Of a stretch of DNA of 64,000 bases, positions 31,516 through 63,152 are shown piece after piece. Numbering within the stretch: the stretch's first letter is position 1; each line of letters opens with the position of its first letter. The stretch comes from Bedellia somnulentella (lineage: Eukaryota; Arthropoda; Insecta; Lepidoptera; Bedelliidae). The position numbers were made by a program, and so were the translations under genes. The notes beneath the pieces are model-generated. The model had not been told where the DNA came from. It saw only the letters and a list, made by a program, of their open reading frames with translations, and ran no database searches. Location of the stretch: contig OY755191.1 of the NCBI GenBank assembly GCA_963576735.1, positions 13,979,608 to 14,043,607 on the forward strand, read 5' to 3'.

Positions 31516-32174
31516 ATAAATTCTTACGGCTATAAATCCCTTACCGGGGTAGCCAGAGCTTTGGAATGAAACATTCCTCAGCCACTTTTGGAAGTTGAGT
31601 GGGGAAAAGATAGTAATAATAAAGGGAACTAATTTTAACAGACAAAGAAAAGTTAGGTGGTCACATTTAATTAGGTTAGGTTAGATTATGTATAAAACGA
31701 GCGAGCGTAGCGCAGCGGAGCGAGCCCTAAATGCCTGATGCATGCCTATATGCTTACTTACTTTATAGAATTGCTTAGAATGAGATTTCTTACCGACAAA
31801 TTCCGATTTATTACTACCCACGCGTAACCGCTCGTTCAATATTTTTTACCGCCCATTTAATTATTTTCCTACTCAATTATATATTCACTGATCCATTTCA
31901 TTATTTTTTATATCTCATTTTTGTTAACTTTACTGCTTAGTTTTAACTGCTGATCTAGTTATTAAACGTGCCATTTATAATTTTTAACTTACCAAAACCG
32001 CTATATACAACTGCCTCTTTAAATCAGTGCCAATAATAAATGTTTTTGGTGATGGGTCTCCAACCACATCGCCCAAAAATCACTTAAAAAGCCCCTATAA
32101 CCTTAGTCGCCTCTTACGATCACCCACGGGTAGAAATGGGGTAGTGTTATTATAAGCCGACACTACACGGCTAA
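31516..32174 (-). repeat. SINE-T, subtype 2, split by the 408-bp element
   Basis: Two halves (31516-31623 and 32032-32174) join perfectly after removal of the insertion. Confidence 0.88.
31624..32031. mobile_element. 408-bp insertion with 9-bp target duplication
   Basis: It splits a SINE-T copy. AATAATAAA lies at 31615-31623 and 32032-32040, and removal restores the family sequence exactly. The ends GGGAACTAATTT and (inward) GGCACTGATTTA form a short imperfect inverted repeat. A 9-bp duplication suggests a MULE-like or related non-autonomous element. It contains the GC-rich motif GCGAGCGTAGCGCAGCGGAG. Confidence 0.8.
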
Positions 32175-32392
32175 TTCAATGATCGGATTAATAAATAATA
32201 AAGAGTTTAAAAAAATATGTTTATAATAAATATTTTTTTGTTGGCAAAGACGGAAGGTGTAGTGTATTGTGAGCGCACCATACCTTCTCTTGCTATTATA
32301 ATATGTGAGTTAGTTGTTAGTCTATATAGCCAGTAATAAACGTTAATCCAAACAGAAATACGTGTATCCATTCCAACATTGCAAGTGTACTC

Positions 32393-33060
32393 ACGTGATA
32401 GAGGGCAGGCCTATCGCCGTTTTGTACGAAAACACTGTCACATGACTAAGTACAATAGGCTATTTGACTAAGTTTTGAAAACTATCTTACGGTGTTAATT
32501 TGTTTATAAGGAGCCCTAAAAAAATATTTTTCTGTCTTCATTTAACTATTTTATTAAAAAATCGAAAAAGAAAATGCAATATTCAAATGTGCCGCGAAAA
32601 CGCGACTTTAAGTAATATGGCGGCTGTAGCACAAATGACGTCAATTCCGCATTAAACACCAATGAGCGAAGCGATACACGCAGTCTGTTTATGCGCGATC
32701 TACGTCATTATAGAAATAGCCAATCACGGTCGTTTTTAGTCACGTGACAGTTGCATCAAAAATACTTATTTGAGAAGACGGATTATAGTGAAATAATGCA
32801 ATATTTTTATCTCGCATTATTACATATTGCTCCAAAAAGAAATATTAAGACTAATGAAAAAAAAGAAATGTATATTTTTATAACAGTCAAATAGCCTATT
32901 TACGTATGTGGGTTTCCTTACGATGTTTCCCTCACCGTTAACAACCATGATATATTAACCACACATATGTCTTTGGAAAACACAAATTGGTTTAGGCCCG
33001 ACCCGGCATTAGAACACGTGTCATAGGCGGTGTTCTACCCACAGAGCTATTGAGTCGTGA
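32393..33060 (-). repeat. SINE-C split by the 447-bp MITE
   Basis: Parts 32393-32453 and 32901-33060 together cover head and body; the 3' third is missing. Confidence 0.8.
32454..32900. mobile_element. 447-bp MITE inserted in a SINE-C copy
   Basis: Inverted ends AATAGGCTATTTGACT at both sides, TAC duplicated (32451-32453, 32901-32903). SINE-C sequence resumes on each side. It contains ATGGCGGC and GACGTCA motifs and no ORF. The 3-bp duplication would suit a PIF/Harbinger-type element. Confidence 0.85.
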
Positions 33061-33219
33061 ACTACCAACTGCCTACCTTAAGTTACGCCTAGGCCCTTTG
33101 GCCTTAACTAGACAGATCCTATTCCAAACATATTAAGTCCACTACCTCATTTTAACTACACGTTCGTGTAGGTGGAACCATGGGTTAAAATATGACTGAA
33201 AAGATCGTTAAGGTTTGTA

Positions 33220-33403
33220 CACATACATTAAAACACAAAGCGTACTCATGGCTATAATGGAAGTTGATAGGGGAGAAGATGGAAGGAATAAAGTATCGTT
33301 GGTGATGGGTCTCCCACCGCATCGTCCAAAAACCCCATAGTCGCCTCTGACGACACTCCTGGGTAGAAAGGGGTAGTGACATTCTAAGCCGGGACTACAC
33401 GGC
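33220..33403 (-). repeat. SINE-T, subtype 3
   Basis: The late block is deleted (CATGGCTATAATGGAAGTTG). Confidence 0.75.
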
Positions 33404-33577
33404 ATAGATTTTTTTGGATTTATAGCCGTAGCCATAAATATAGTTAGGTATAGGCAAAAATGTGAAATCGTTTCAACTTGTCATGAAGTATAAGAGTTGC
33501 AAAGGTACCTACTAATACTTCTAAGTGTAAAGCCCCTTTGTACGAATATTGGTACCACTCACCTTTATTAACATACA

Positions 33578-33800
33578 TACATATACTCACGCCATTAGTT
33601 CCCATTGGGGTAGGCAGAGACTATTGATCGCCACTTCGTACGATCCTGACAAACCTCTCTCTAGCTTCGTTTACATCCATCAATCTTTTCATACATGCTC
33701 TTTTATTCTTCATACTTCGGACGCCTGCCTTTTTGAGCACACTCTCAATTTGGTCCAAGTGTGTTCTCCGTGGTCGTCCTCTACTAACATTACCATCCAC
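33578..33800 (-). repeat. RTE 3' fragment interrupted by a LINE
   Basis: Corresponds to the C-terminal RT codons; cut at CCATCCAC. Sequence resumes with CACTAGCTCT at 37052 and then an inverted RTE piece to about 37110. Confidence 0.8.
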
Positions 33801-36800
33801 AAAATCGGTTTTTTCGTAATTAAATGTATTGATCCGACTACAACTACTGTAACAGTTATGCACCAAAACATATCTGGAATTTTAAATAAAATTGACTTGC
33901 TTTCAGCCTATTTATCCGAAATGCGAGAACAAAACTTTGACGTTGATATAATTTGTCTAAGCGAAACATTTTTAAAAAGAGGCTGTGAGTTTAGTTTGTG
34001 TCTCCAACAATATAAACTAGTTGCAAGTTTCTCCAGAACAAACCAGCGCCGTGGCGGTTCATGTATTTTAATCAAAAATTATTTGGAGTACGAACCGATA
34101 CATATATCAAATCAAGTACCGCCTATTGAATTACACTTTGAATATTGTTTGGTGAAAATTGTGTCATTGAATCTAATAGTTATATGTATATACCGAACTC
34201 CGTCTTCAGATGTACATTTATTTCTTACACAACTAGATTATTTATTAAGTAAAATAAAAATAAAAAAATGTAATATTATTGTATGTGGCGACTGGAACAT
34301 AGATATTTTAAAAAGCAACAGACAAAGTAATGAACTCTTCTCAGTGCTTTGCAACCACAATCTCAAGAACCATATTAAAGTCCCAACAAGAAAATCATCC
34401 TGCATAGATATGATTAAAAGCAGTATATCTTCTGCTGAATCAAAGATAAAATATCTAGCACTTTCAGATCACGAGACTGCGCAGTTCATTCAGTTTGAGA
34501 CACCGAAATCAACTTTAAATATCACCTCTGTTCACAAGTTCGTGAAAAAAAAGGACTATTCTAAAGAGAATATTAAAAAATTCGGTAAATGTATTAATGC
34601 TCTCTCTTTTATTGAAGTTTTATCAGAAATTGATACAAATAAATCTTTCGATATTTTTCACGAATACATGACACTTTTTCATAACTTATGCTTTCCTATC
34701 ATTAAGGTGAAAATCACAACAAAGCGAAACAATATGCGATGGTTAACTAAAGGCCTAAAACGATGTTGTATAAATAAACGTAAACTTTTTCTTCAATACA
34801 GTCTGATGGGAAAAGCAGAGGTAATCGAAATAATTATGTTAAGTATAGTAAAATATTAAAAAAATGTTTATTAGTATCTCAATCAAAAAATCACACAAAT
34901 TATATACAAAGGTCTAAAAATAAATGTAAAGCATCATGGCAAGTTATTAATTCACATTTAAATAAATTTAAAACTCAACAAGAAATACAATCACTAGATA
35001 TATCAGGAGAAAAAAATTTTGACCCACAAACAATGGTAATCATATTTAACAATTTTTTTGCTAGCATAAATACAAAAAACACTAATAATCAAACAGAAGT
35101 GAACCGAACCTTATTAAAAATACTAACACTATGTTTTTGACACCATGTGTACCTTCAGAAATAAATAAAATAATTTTACGTTTAAAAAATACAGGTGCTA
35201 CTGGATACGATCATATAAATACAGAAATATTAAAACTGTGCTCAGAACAGCTGTCCATTCCACTATGTCACATAATTAATCGGTCTTTTGAAGGTCAGTT
35301 CCCTATTAAATTAAAGCTATGTATAGTAAAGCCAATCTTTAAAAAAGGAAGTAGGTGCAACGTATCTGATTATCGGCCTATTACCTTAATACCCACACTT
35401 TCAAAGGTGTTTGAGAAAGCCATGCATAACCGTATAGATAGTTTTCTTACCACCTACAAAATTTTAAAAGATCAGCAATTCGGCTTTCGAAAGCACAAAG
35501 ATACTACATTAGCAGCTTTCACATTGATGCATAATGTGATTCAGGCCCTCGACAGAGGCTCTACTTCTATTGTTCTACAACTGGATATGACCAAGGCCTT
35601 CGACCTCGTTTGCCATAAAATTCTTTTTGAGATACTTGAGAGCTTAGGTTTTCGTGGTAACTTTCTGAATTGGTTGATTTCTTACCTCAAAGATCGGGAA
35701 CAAATGGTATCATTAGTTCATAAGGGCAAGAGTTACCACTCTTCAATTACATAACAAAATCCATATGGTGTACCCCAAGGAAGCATATTGGGACCGCTTT
35801 TGTTCTTAATTTATATTAATGATGTTGTGGATGACATAAATTGTAAAAGCATATTATATGCCGATGATACCACACTTGTTTTAAACTCAAATGATCCCAT
35901 CGAACTAGAAGATGAAGCAAATAATAATTTAAAACTTGTAAATAATTCTTTAACGTGTAAAAATTTGAAGCTCAACATGAATAAAACGATTTACATACAA
36001 TTCCAAACTCGAAATAAAGATCCAATGGATATCAATATAGAATATGACAACGTAAAAATAAATGAGTTTAATGAAACGGTTTTCCTAGGTTTCACTTTAG
36101 ATAAATTTTGCAGTTGGAAACCGCACATTGAAAAGTTGTTAAGTAAAATAGATAGCTTCATATATGTCCTTAAACGACTAAAGCAAGGAACATCAGAAAA
36201 AAGTGCTCTGCTTGCATACCATGGCTACGTATCAAGTATTATCCGGTACGGAATAATACTATGGGGCAATTTCAGTAGATGTAAACAGAGTACTAATAGC
36301 ACAAAAAAAATGCATGAGAGCTATAGCTGGAGGAAACTATGATGATTCGTGTAAACCTTTCTTTAAATCTTTTGACATTTTACCCGTACCGTGTTTATAC
36401 ATATTTGAAATGTGCCTGTTTGTAAAAAAACATCCAAATTTGTTTGTTAAACACTCAGATGCAGTCGTTACCTATAGTAAAAGGCACGAAGGTAAATTAT
36501 ATATCCCAAAAAGGCGACTAGAATTATTTTCCCGCAATTGCTATTCTATGGCAATCACAATATTTAATAAGTTACCTGCAAGTTTTAAAGAATTACCAAT
36601 GACTAAATTTAAATTATCTTTACACAATTTCTTAATTAATAAAATGAACTACAGTGTCAGTGATTATTTATGTGATAAATTTTGACGCTATAATGTGTTG
36701 TTGACATAAAATGTATTTATGGGATTAAAAGGTATTGACTGAATTATATAATAAACTTTGACATTGTTAATTAATGAATAAAAATAAATCTATGCTTAAT

Positions 36801-37052
36801 AATTAAAATTTGACAAATATAATAAAACTAAGACTGTAAATAATATTATGGAAATTGTCTATGGTGCTGTAATGTTAATTTTGTTCTTAATTTCAAATTA
36901 TCTTTCTATAGGAAGATAATTTTGATGTAAATATTTGCACGCTAATCTTGTTAGTAGAATAAGGAAGGACATTTTTGTAACTGTTGATATCTCTGTATAC
37001 TCTTATTCTGGCAAATAAATGATTATTCTATTCTATTCTATTCTATTCACAC
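33801..37052 (+). mobile_element. Decayed CR1/jockey-type LINE nested in an RTE fragment
   Basis: Endonuclease-RT reading frames run from about 33858 to 36685, then a 3' region ends in AAATAAATGATTATTCTATT and a TTCTA-repeat tail (37021-37050). RTE 3'-end sequence lies on both sides: 33578-33800 (minus) stops at CCATCCAC, and CACACTAGCTCT resumes at 37050. Confidence 0.8.
33858..36685 (+). pseudogene. LINE endonuclease-reverse transcriptase, multiply broken
   Basis: From MHQNISGILNKIDLLSAYL the endonuclease is readable (ICLSETFLKRG, GGSCILIKNYLE, IVCGDWNIDILKS, LSDHETAQFI). Frame changes occur near 34815 and 35115. The RT then runs from 35131 (TGATGYDHINTEILKLCSE, DYRPITLIPTLSKVFEKAM, LQLDMTKAFDLV). 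A TAA at 35752-35754 precedes YGVPQGSILGPLLFLIYIND, and the active site LYADDTTLVL follows. A further frameshift near 36270 shifts the tail to 36314-36685 (MRAIAGGNYDDSCKPFF). Two frameshifts in the first half, one stop and one late shift mark it as dead. Confidence 0.85.
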
Positions 37053-37110
37053 TAGCTCTCGTAGAGAGAATGGATGATAGAAAATTGGTAAAAGGGACCT
37101 TTATAAAGCT
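37050..37110 (+). repeat. RTE pieces, inverted junction
   Basis: CACACTAGCTCT (minus sense) is followed by GAGAATGGATGATAGAAAAT (plus sense). Confidence 0.65.
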
Positions 37111-37389
37111 TGATAAATAAACTAAACATATTATATTAGAAAAGACGCATTTTTCTAGGTTTGTTTCAGATATGCACCTTTGTCTTTCTGCATAAGAGGA
37201 AGTGTATTTTTCCTACTAAGTTACCAGGGGCACTGACTCTCAAAAACCTATGATAACAATAAGTATTAAATGACTAATAACAGCTATCTATCGGGGGCGG
37301 GGATTTACGCCTTCCTTTGACAAATCATTTGTTTTTATTTATTGAATCATCACAAAAAAGAACGAATGGGCTTATAAAACCTTCATTTA

Positions 37390-37642
37390 TTATATACATA
37401 CATATACTCACGGCTAAAGGCTATAAATCCCTTGAAGGGGTAGCCAGAGCTAGGGAATCAAAAATTCCTCAGCCACTTTTAGAAGGTGCGTGGGAAAAGA
37501 TGGCGGAATAAAGGTTGTTGGTGATGTGTCTCCAACCGCATCGCCAAAAATCCCTTAAAAGCCCCAATACCTTAGTCGCCTCTTACGTACACCCACCGGA
37601 AGAAATGGGGTAATGTTATTCTAAGCCGACACTACACAGCAA
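37390..37642 (-). repeat. SINE-T, complete, subtype 1
   Basis: Small duplication CGGCTAAAGGCTATAAATCC at the 3' end. Confidence 0.85.
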
Positions 37643-37771
37643 CAATAATATTTCATATATTACATGAAGGTGTTAATAAATTCCAACGTTAGTTCTATTA
37701 CCGGAAATTGCAAGTTGTAGTCCCAGGGGAACATACACAAAATTAATTTTAGAGAAAACTAATCCCAGGTA

Positions 37772-38002
37772 GTGCCGTGTAGTGCCGGCTGAGAATGTCG
37801 CTACCCCTTTCTACCCACGGGTGGCGACTAAGGGTATTGGGGCTTTTAAGGGATTTTTGGGCGATGCGGTTGGAGAACCATCACCAAAAACCTTTATTTT
37901 ACCTCCTTTTCCCCACTTAACTTCCAAAAGTGGCTGAGGAATTTATAATTCCTTGGCTCTGGCTACCCCTTCTAGGGATTTATAGCCGTAAGTATATGCA
38001 AA
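37772..38002 (+). repeat. SINE-T, subtype 3 head with subtype 1 body
   Basis: AATGTCGCTACCCCTTTCTA head and CTAGGGATTTATAGCCG end suggest a recombinant copy. Confidence 0.8.
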
Positions 38003-38083
38003 ATTAATCCCAGCTGTTATCATTGTAATAATAGTTAGTCAGCCTACCAACATTACCCCAGCGTGCCCTCTTAGTAAAAACAT

Positions 38084-38216
38084 TATTTTTTTTGTGACAG
38101 AAGCACCGAAGCAAAACGTGAAACGTACTCTGAACACGTGAGAAAGTCACGTGATGTTCAGAAGTATGAGGACTTCTGCCAACCCTTCGGAGATTTGCGG
38201 CGTGAACGTTTGAGTA
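38084..38216 (+). repeat. SINE-C, 3' third
   Basis: Diverged; opposite orientation to the reference copy 250 bp away. Confidence 0.6.
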
Positions 38217-38349
38217 CGTTGAGAGTAAAAAGAGACATCTGTACTCTTTATTCGGGATTCGAACCCATGTCTGTGTCTAATCTAATATAATGCTAAACAT
38301 TTGCTCACATATTTTTAAAGGTGGGATAATTTTTTTTCATGTTAATTTG

Positions 38350-38452
38350 AATGTTTTTGTTCATGAAAAACCTCATGTGGAGATTATGACTAATAAATAA
38401 AGGAAAGAAAATCCCCGCCGGTGTCGAAATTTTTATTTCCTGTATTTATTTT
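38350..38452 (+). repeat. SINE-G fragment
   Basis: The shared TTTTTGTTCATGAAAAACC ... AATAAATAAAGGAAAG block is followed by only the first bases of the tRNA-like part. Confidence 0.6.
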
Positions 38453-38463
38453 TTCATTTTTAT

Positions 38464-38826
38464 AACATAACATAACATAAACGTTCACGCCGAATATCCC
38501 CGAAGGGGTTGGCAGAGGTACTAATACTTCTGAACATCACGTGACTTTGTCACCTGGTGTTCAGAGTACCCACGTTTTGCATGGACAGTGTACTCACGTG
38601 ATAGGGGGCAGGCCTATCGCCGTTTTGTACGAATACACTGTCACATGATTAAGTACAACTCAGCCATGTGGGTTTCCTCACGATGTTTTCCCTCACCGTT
38701 AACAACCATGATAAATTAACCACACTTATGTCTTTAGAAAAGACAAATTGGTGTAGGCCCGACCCAGGATTTGAACACTAGTCGTTTGCACGATAACCCA
38801 GTGTTCTACCCACTGGGCTATCACGG
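38464..38826 (-). repeat. SINE-C reference copy, tRNA-headed, about 360 bp
   Basis: On the minus strand it begins CCGTGATAGCCCAGTGGGTA (A box) with GTGTTCAAATCCTGGGTCGG (B box), a tRNA-like head. A body follows with TTTCTAAAGACATAAGTGTG, TGTTAACGGTGAGGGAAAAC, GGCGATAGGCCTGCCCCCTA and CCCTTCGGGGATATTCGGCG, ending AACGTTTATG and TTATG repeats. It is a pol III SINE and the second most common family here. Confidence 0.9.
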
Positions 38827-38999
38827 TTACTCAATGTGCATTATTTCAAGAAGCATTTTTTTCTGATATAATAACTTAATTATTATGATTGTATTGTAAT
38901 CTTTAATTGCACCTCATTCATATTTTAACTCAAACAATAAATGAGGCCATAAAGATAAACTATAAATTGCATATTACAGATTACCTTAATCTTGCTAAT

Positions 39000-39245
39000 C
39001 AGTCATCATGAATAAAAGTTCAAAGATTATAGAAAACACTGGTTTATTCATTAAAATACAAATTGTAATATAAAACATGATTACAGCTATAGGCACAATT
39101 ATTACAGGTACATGTATATGATAAAGGCGGAGTTGAAATATTTTTTAACAATGAGAAAACAGAAATTTTAATAAAGTATTATTAACATACATCAATTACT
39201 AGAAACGGAAACAGAAAAAAAGATAAATATCGCTAAAGCATATGT
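39000..39245. other. No gene seen; possible transcript end on minus strand
   Basis: On the minus strand TGTAATCATGTTTTATATT ... AATGAATAAACC could be a 3' end, but no coding exon was found upstream to 41 kb. Confidence 0.2.
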
Positions 39246-39392
39246 ACTTGTGGGGTCGGCTTAAAATAGCACTAATTAATTTTTGCCGTTGGTGTCGTAA
39301 GAGACTATTTTCCCCATTCAACTTTCAAAACTGTCCAATTTTTATTGAAGCTCTGTCTACACCTTTATGGGATTTTTAGCCGTTAGTGTATG
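39245..39392 (+). repeat. SINE-T, diverged and deleted
   Basis: Only the head and the CTCTGTCTACACC end remain. Confidence 0.5.
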
Positions 39393-39439
39393 CAGGTGAA
39401 TATATTACATCATTAACTTTTAACAGCATCCGTTTTCTT

Positions 39440-39610
39440 ATTAATTTGTACATCATGTATTAATTGAGAATTTAAAGCAAGATTTTAAAAACGAATTTTT
39501 TTAACATCTCAATTTGTTTAGGAAAACATTTAATCTATAATTTTTTCGCAGCAAATTCTATTTAATGTGCCTTGATCATTACCTTAAAACTTAACCTAAA
39601 AATAGTTATA
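39440..39610 (+). repeat. Unnamed repeat shared with 15905-16070
   Basis: AATCTATAATTTTTTCGCAGC and AAAACTTAACCTAAAAATAG parallel GATCTATAATTTTAGCGCAG and AAAACTTAACCAAAAATATG. Confidence 0.55.
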
Positions 39611-39867
39611 AAAAATAACACCAACAATATAGGTTATTGGTTAAAAACATTAAAATTCAATGAGAACAACTTAATTATAGCAAATTTAATAGATCATTGT
39701 CCCTCCTGGGGCACACCTTAAAGAAAATCTTACGATTTTAATTACCAGTTAAAAATAATCAAATTATTAGTCGTAAAATTACAATGATTCGAAGGCAACT
39801 TATTAAGTGTTAACTAATATTGTATATGTAGCAGTAAAATTCATTAAGAGATGTTCTTCATCATCAC

Positions 39868-40187
39868 AGCCCATATATGTCCCCACCAAGGGGCTCGAGC
39901 CTACCATATATAGGGTGATTTGGCCATATTTCACCACGCTGGCCAATTGCGGGTTGGCAGACTAACGACTACTACCGTAATAGTAGCCGGGACCGACGGC
40001 TTAACGTGCCCTCCGTAGCACGGAATCATCTTAATTTTCGGATAATCAGGTGAATCAAGCGAGCAATATCCTACCAAAATGGGTTGAATCTTACAAATTA
40101 AATTTGTAAGGTTACCACCACCCAGGGATCGAACCCGAGACCTCCGTACTTGAAACCAAGTGCTTAACCGCGAGACCACGGAGGCAG
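39868..40187 (-). repeat. SINE-B, complete
   Basis: Head GCCTCCGTGGTCTCGCGGTT with GGGTTCGATCCCTGG; closely similar to the copy at 6560. Confidence 0.85.
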
Positions 40188-40669
40188 TTCTTATAATAAA
40201 AAAAAGTTTTATTTAATTTTTTATAGTTTTTGATAGAAAGCATAGATGAACAAATAAAAAACCGTTTTTTAGTACATCTATGCCTTAAAGATTTGTAGTT
40301 TGGTTTATATTCCAACGAAATTGCATACAATTCTTTCATCTATTATAGTGGACCGCCCTTGTTTTACACAGATAGAGTTTTCAACAATCTAAAGATTCTT
40401 CTAAGTGATTCTGAATAGAGTAGTTTTCTTATTGTGAAAGAATTTTCATTATCGGCTCAGTATTTCTTAAGATTAGCCGATACAAACAAACAATCAAAGT
40501 TACAAACTTAACTTACTAACTAACTAAACTTAACCATTTAAAATATTAGTATAAAAATAGTTGTAATTGTAAGCAGTACATGAGAGAAACTTAACTTACT
40601 TAATTTATAACTGCAATGGACTCAACAATACTGACTTGTACAATGATTGAGGTTTATATGTGTGTTAAT

Positions 40670-40894
40670 GTAGGAAGTTGAGTAAGGAAAAGATGATAAA
40701 ATAAAGGTAAAGGGTAAAAATGCATTTAAAAGCCCCAAGGTCCTTAGTCGCCTCTTTCGTACACCCTCAGATAGAGACGGGGTAGTGCTAGTACACAGAA
40801 CACAGCAACTTCCAAAAGTGACTGAGGAATTTATTATTCCATAACTCTGGCTACCCTTTCTAGGGGTCTATAGTCGTGAGTATATGTATGTTAA
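40670..40894. repeat. Two partial SINE-T copies head to head
   Basis: 40670-40800 is minus (5' half) and 40806-40894 is plus (3' half, with GAGTATATGTATG). Confidence 0.65.
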
Positions 40895-40958
40895 TGTAGG
40901 ATAAAATTGGTGCAAACAATATTATGTTAATTATAAGCAAATAAGGGACCAAAATATA

Positions 40959-41050
40959 AAAACCATTCATTCCAAGAGTCATTAAAAACCATTCATTCCA
41001 AGATTCATTAAAAACCATTAATTCCAAGAGTCATTAAAAACCATTCATTC
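40959..41050 (+). repeat. 26-bp minisatellite, about 3.5 units
   Basis: CCATTCATTCCAAGAGTCAT unit repeats at 40963, 40989, 41015 and 41041; ends 30 bp before the DD41D mariner. Confidence 0.9.
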
Positions 41051-41080
41051 AACAATATTAGCAAAAACTTTACTAATATA

Positions 41081-42389
41081 CAGGGTGGGCCAATAATTTT
41101 TGCAAATAGCAACACTAAATTTCTCGAATACCGTTGGAGGGAGGGGTGCGCGGGTGGCGGGAAACTATGCGTCGCTACATGCAATTTTAGTCACGATGGA
41201 GCGCTTCACGGGACAACAGCGTGCTTTTTGTGTTAAACAATTTTACAAAAACAACGATTCCTACGTTACTGTACGACGCCTGTTTCGAATTGAATATGGA
41301 TTACGCCGTGTAAACGAGTGTCCAAGTGTGAATTTAATCAAATCTTGGGTCGTGAAGTTCGAGCAAACGGGATCGACAACGAATATTAAACAAATAGGCC
41401 GGCCACGTTCAAGAAGAACCGATGAGAACATTCGAGAGGTTGAAATTTCCGTTCGGGACGATCCAGAATTATCTACGCGTAAGCGTTCGGCGGTTCTGGC
41501 ATTACCGAGAACCAGTCTACGGCGGATTTTGCATCTAGACCTAAAACTGCACCCGTATAAGCTTCAAATTGTGCAGGAGATGAAACCAAATGATTACATT
41601 CAACGTAAGTTATTGGCTGACACAATGCTGGAGCAATTCTCTAGCCTGGAGAATGTATTGTTTACGGACGAGGCCCACTTTCACATCAACGGGCACGTGA
41701 ATAAGCACAATTGTCGATATTGGAGCAGGGAAAACCCTCGCCTTAAACACCAAAAGCCACTTCATTCACCTAAAACGACAGTATGGGCTGCCATATCAGC
41801 AAAGGGCATAATTGGTCCGTATTTCTTTGAAAATAATCAAGGAAATAATGTAACTGTGAATTCAGCGGAATACGTTAAGATGTTGCGAGAGTTTTTGACG
41901 CCGCAGTTGCATGAATTTCAAGGATACAACAGCAGGACCTGGATGCAACAAGATGGAGCAACATGCCACACGTCAAATGTGACTTTACCGGTAGTCAAAG
42001 AAATGTTTCCGAATAAATTGATTTCTCGCAGAGGTGATATTCCATGGCCTCCGAGAAGCCCGGATCTTACACCATGCGATTTTTTCCTATGGGGATACCT
42101 GAAAAGTCGAGTCTACCTTAATAAACCGACGAATATATCCCAATTAAAACAAAACATCCACGACGAGATAGCCGCGATCCCCCGCAGCATGTGTCAGCGA
42201 GTTTTCCAAAGTTTGCGTAGTCGATTGCTAGAGTGCCAACGACGAGACGGTGCACATCTCGACGATGTCATTTTTAAAAAATAAATTTCATTAAATGTTT
42301 AAAACGTTAAAAATATAATCAACAAAATAACAGTTGTAGTTTTATTTCTATTCATGTTTTAAAAGTGCAAAAATTATTGGCCCACCCTG
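41081..42389 (+). mobile_element. Intact mariner-like transposon, DD41D type, 1309 bp
   Basis: Perfect 24-bp inverted ends begin CAGGGTGGGCCAATAATTTT at 41081 and close at 42389. TA target duplications lie at 41079-41080 and 42390-42391. The element contains one uninterrupted transposase. It sits directly after a 26-bp minisatellite and 0.45 kb from the 3' end of Mcm2. Confidence 0.95.
41196..42284 (+). CDS. Mariner-family transposase (DD41D), 362 aa, intact
   Basis: It starts at MERFTGQQRAFCVKQFYKN (41196). Upstream codons are open but lack an ATG. The N-terminal half has two helix-turn-helix regions and a GRPRSRRTDENI hook. The catalytic core shows FTDEAHFHINGHVNKHN (first Asp), WMQQDGATCHTS (second Asp) and WPPRSPDLTPCDFFLWGYLK (third Asp). 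Forty-one residues separate the second and third Asp, the spacing known from the rosa branch of Tc1/mariner. It cuts and pastes its own element at TA. There is no stop or frameshift and the ends are perfect, so it could be active. Confidence 0.92.
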   Translation: MERFTGQQRAFCVKQFYKNNDSYVTVRRLFRIEYGLRRVNECPSVNLIKSWVVKFEQTGSTTNIKQIGRPRSRRTDENIREVEISVRDDPELSTRKRSAVLALPRTSLRRILHLDLKLHPYKLQIVQEMKPNDYIQRKLLADTMLEQFSSLENVLFTDEAHFHINGHVNKHNCRYWSRENPRLKHQKPLHSPKTTVWAAISAKGIIGPYFFENNQGNNVTVNSAEYVKMLREFLTPQLHEFQGYNSRTWMQQDGATCHTSNVTLPVVKEMFPNKLISRRGDIPWPPRSPDLTPCDFFLWGYLKSRVYLNKPTNISQLKQNIHDEIAAIPRSMCQRVFQSLRSRLLECQRRDGAHLDDVIFKK

Positions 42390-42514
42390 TATGTTACAAA
42401 AATATTCAAACTCAAAGTTAACCCTTTCAGAAGTGGTAGGAAATATTTACTATATTAAATTTAAAGCTTTTATAGATTGTTTTAATAAATTGTAAATTTT
42501 CATACAAAAACACT

Positions 42515-42640
42515 CTTCTCATACAAGCTCTTTTACTCTTCTCACTTCAATAGATCATATATGAGAACAGGGAGCAAGAAAGATTTGTCAGGATCGTACA
42601 ATGGAAACTCAAGGCGTGACTTTATGTATTTATTGCTAGT
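42515..42640 (+). repeat. RTE 3' fragment, scrambled
   Basis: CAAGCTCTTTTACTCTTC (minus sense) then GATTTGTCAGGATCGTACAA (plus sense). Confidence 0.5.
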
Positions 42641-42644
42641 GTTT

Positions 42645-42775
42645 ACTACATTTAGGTTTAGAATAGCCCTAACCTGTTTCTTTCTGTGGGTATTTTAAAA
42701 GCCGACTAAGGATTTTGGATCTGTTAAATGTTTTTTGGATGTTGTGGCTTACCAACCATCTTTTCCCTATTAAAA
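42645..42775 (+). repeat. SINE-T, old diverged copy
   Basis: TTTAGAATAGCCCTAACC ... AAAGCCGACTAAGG is readable; the remainder is worn. Confidence 0.5.
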
Positions 42776-42832
42776 TTCAATGGGTAATCAAGGTAAATAT
42801 AACTAAATTTTAAAAATAATGCCTTAAAAGTA

Positions 42833-63152
<20,320 letters not shown>

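Noticed and set aside
33549..34859. A single 436-codon frame as one protein
   Set aside because: Its first third is antisense RTE DNA and the rest is LINE endonuclease. The junction at 33800 is an insertion boundary, so the real coding begins near 33858.
39000..39245. 3' end of another host gene on the minus strand
   Set aside because: AATAAA-like motif only; no exon with coding character found in the 2 kb upstream.
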